Assembly: GCA_965223585.1 (NCBI GenBank)
Contig: CBDCWW010000023.1
Location: forward strand, 620,001-684,000
Length of the DNA stretch: 64,000 bases
Source: CBDCVN01 sp965223585
GTDB lineage: Bacteria > Deinococcota > Deinococci > Deinococcales > Trueperaceae
Direction: 5' to 3'
Part shown: in pieces, positions 62,361 to 64,000 of the stretch
Position numbering within the stretch: position 1 is the first letter of the stretch
Layout of the letters: each line of letters opens with the position of its first letter
Position numbers and translations under genes: made by a program
Notes under the pieces: model-generated
Seen by the model: only the letters and a program-made list of their open reading frames with translations
Database searches by the model: none
What the model was told of the DNA's origin: nothing

Positions 62361-64000
62361 TTAATGGGTTCCTTCTCCAGAAAGCTCCTGCTGCCACAAC
62401 CAAGTAACTATTTGCTCCACACCACGACTAAGATGGCGGCGGTAGGTGCTAAAGGGTAAATCTAAAAGTTCAGCAGCAACTTCTTGACTTGCCGCTGGCT
62501 CTAGGTAAGTGCGAAAAACAGCTCGGTAGTACTTTTCATTTTTGGGAGTGGCTTTAAGTGAATCAGCAGTTTCTTTAACAAGTGTTTTTAAGAGTTCAAC
62601 CGTTGGTTTACCTTCACTTCGTTCTGCAATTAGCCTTGACTTTAACAAAGCATTTGTCATTAATTTTTCTGAGTTATTAAAATTCCGAAGGGCGTCTCTC
62701 ACAGCTTCTTTAAACTCAGGTTCTGAAAGAACAACAAGCGGTGCAGGGCGCTTGTTCTCAAGCTCTTCTGGCTTTAGGTCAATGGCAAGCTCTCGTTTGC
62801 CTAGTAGCTCGAGCCAAGCTGGTACTGCTACAGCACGCCAGTCATGGGTGAAAACACTATAGGACTTGCTCCCAACTTCAAAGCTAGCTTCTGGTGAATA
62901 GTTAATGTCCATATAGTGTAAAGCTGGCAACCAAAACTTGGAGTCAGCACAAGGAAAAAAACTCCAAGCAAGTTGTGAGTGAACAAAATAGCTTTGTACA
63001 ACATTAAGGAAAATCACGCTTTGAGTAGGGGAGACGCCTTGGTAATCTGCTCGAGCCATCCAAAATCTAAACATTATTATGTCCTCGCCTTTTCTAGGTG
63101 GTGCATAACGGCGAGTAAAGTTAATAGCAGTAAGGGTAGCGGGGTCAGCCTCAATATCAGCCATATCTGCTTTGTCTAAATGCAGAGTAAGGAGCAGTCC
63201 CGCAGGCTCTTGGCTTGCATCTCGATAAACAGTGAGTCCTTCGGGTTGACGATCAAACCAGTGAGCAGCCAACTTAGCTGACTCTGGCCCTTCATGCTGC
63301 TCAATAATAGCTAACAGTGCTGGGTGATCATCTTTAGTTGCTGGCTCACCAAAAACGCTGCCATACTCGCCCCACTCAAGAAAAGGCTTAACCATCGGAT
63401 TGTGCCTATGCAAATAAACGTCATCAAAAAGAATACGCTGCTGCTCCATGCCCCGTGTTGTCATCAGTTTATTGTTGTAATAATCTCGCATGTGATTATG
63501 CAGTTCAGAATAGCGGTCTGGGTTACGCCATCTTAGATCAGCATCTAGAGCTTCGCGGGCCAAGTCGTGCGGGAAAATGCCTAAAGGACCAGTTTCTATG
63601 AAAGAAAGTTCTCGTAACCACTCAAAAAACTCGTGTACATCATCTAAAACTAATGCTTTAGCCAATAGGTCTTCTGTAGTGACACGTACTAATGCACAAG
63701 CTTCTAGGGCTAGTCTGTGGGTGGGACTAGGGACCTGCTGAATAAAACGCTCGAGCAGTGTACGCACAATATCAGGATCGCTACCTAAATCAAAAGTAGC
63801 TTGGTTTCCTTCTTGGTTCTCGAGCACATCTGCCACTAGAGATAAAGCCAGAGGATGCCCATGAGTAAAATCTAAAACTTCTTGATGCTTTGTTGCAGGG
63901 ACACCTCGTTTATCAAGGAAAGTTCGGCTTTCTTCAGGACGCAAATTGCGCAAACTAACACTACGAATCAGATCGCACCAACCCGGGTCAGAACGCCAGC
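62361..64000 (-). CDS. STAND ATPase with C-terminal HTH, module copy 2 (5' end outside the window)
   Basis: 546 codons are visible; the frame is open to the window end, where it reads WRSDPGWCDLIRSVSLRNLR, matching residues about 167-186 of the 57024-59138 protein. The NB-ARC C-terminal half, the middle domain (FRFWMARADYQGVSPTQSVIF) and the HTH (QEVAAELLDLPFSTYRRHLSRG) are all present. The Walker A lies beyond the edge. It converges with the lipoprotein gene at 60847, repeating the first module's arrangement. Confidence 0.85.
   Translation of the reverse strand, partial: WRSDPGWCDLIRSVSLRNLRPEESRTFLDKRGVPATKHQEVLDFTHGHPLALSLVADVLENQEGNQATFDLGSDPDIVRTLLERFIQQVPSPTHRLALEACALVRVTTEDLLAKALVLDDVHEFFEWLRELSFIETGPLGIFPHDLAREALDADLRWRNPDRYSELHNHMRDYYNNKLMTTRGMEQQRILFDDVYLHRHNPMVKPFLEWGEYGSVFGEPATKDDHPALLAIIEQHEGPESAKLAAHWFDRQPEGLTVYRDASQEPAGLLLTLHLDKADMADIEADPATLTAINFTRRYAPPRKGEDIIMFRFWMARADYQGVSPTQSVIFLNVVQSYFVHSQLAWSFFPCADSKFWLPALHYMDINYSPEASFEVGSKSYSVFTHDWRAVAVPAWLELLGKRELAIDLKPEELENKRPAPLVVLSEPEFKEAVRDALRNFNNSEKLMTNALLKSRLIAERSEGKPTVELLKTLVKETADSLKATPKNEKYYRAVFRTYLEPAASQEVAAELLDLPFSTYRRHLSRGVEQIVTWLWQQELSGEGTH

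Larger units (their letters stand above)
891..63834. repeat. Iterated palindrome CTCGAG, about 70 copies across the window
   Basis: Counted by eye there are about 71 CTCGAG sites, first at 891, last at 63829. Many extend to GCTCGAGC. They lie mostly inside genes, in all reading frames (LE, ARA, xSS), and are absent from all four IS elements. At about 40% G+C roughly nine would be expected by chance. This is the pattern of a genome-wide iterated palindrome such as cyanobacterial HIP1, with a different sequence. Confidence 0.8.

Overview
The window (AT-rich, roughly 40% G+C by eye) is an ordinary but IS-scarred bacterial chromosome segment. Several traits point to a low-GC member of the Deinococcota or a neighbouring lineage such as Chloroflexota: a primosomal PriA that keeps its zinc-binding cysteines but has lost its Walker A and DEXH motifs (known in Deinococcus), a large SARP/BTAD-AAA-TPR regulator, many lipoproteins and secreted propeller-like proteins, and several genes whose -10 box lies 6-7 bases from the start codon, as expected for leaderless mRNAs. 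The hexamer CTCGAG occurs about 70 times, several-fold above chance, and is absent from all four IS elements. It behaves like a lineage-specific iterated palindrome. The taxonomic call is inference.

Layout. 1-2.65 kb: a truncated PD40-like lipoprotein and a DUF4242 gene cut after its second codon by a complete IS3-family element. 2.9-9.5 kb: the 1145-residue SARP-like regulator, an acyl-CoA dehydrogenase and a secreted repeat protein. A structured leader carrying 11-bp-spaced direct repeats (GGGAYGS) lies next to the regulator and recurs in front of the first lipoprotein. 10-18 kb: a TilS-TadA fusion, then one very large PKD/cadherin-like/FG-GAP lipoprotein gene broken by an IS1634-type and an IS200-type element. 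18-26 kb: purL (long form), a GH18 chitinase and a bacterial homologue of phosphorylase kinase alpha split by a frameshift.

26-41 kb: a DUF4253 protein, a mini SARP regulator with an A AAA AAG slippery site, sbcD, an AAA ATPase with acidic tandem repeats, dxr, a YfiH laccase-domain protein, a degenerate GGDEF membrane protein, degenerate priA, mazEF, a TPR protein and a lipoprotein. 42-46 kb: a FAD oxidoreductase bracketed by a 39-bp direct repeat, followed by small defence or toxin-antitoxin genes (AbiEii-like pair, RHH, BrnTA).

46-54 kb: a 1696-residue Ser/Thr kinase-AAA-GAF-histidine kinase, a nucleotidyltransferase/XRE pair and two response regulators. 54-64 kb: two copies of a convergent module, an SBBP-type lipoprotein facing a STAND ATPase with a C-terminal helix-turn-helix. 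A RIO kinase gene lies inside the first copy and an IS630 element separates the two. Housekeeping genes (tilS, purL, sbcD, dxr, priA) are interspersed with this accessory material. Gaps carry short dispersed hairpin repeats and gene remnants (YoeB, cupredoxin, TPR).
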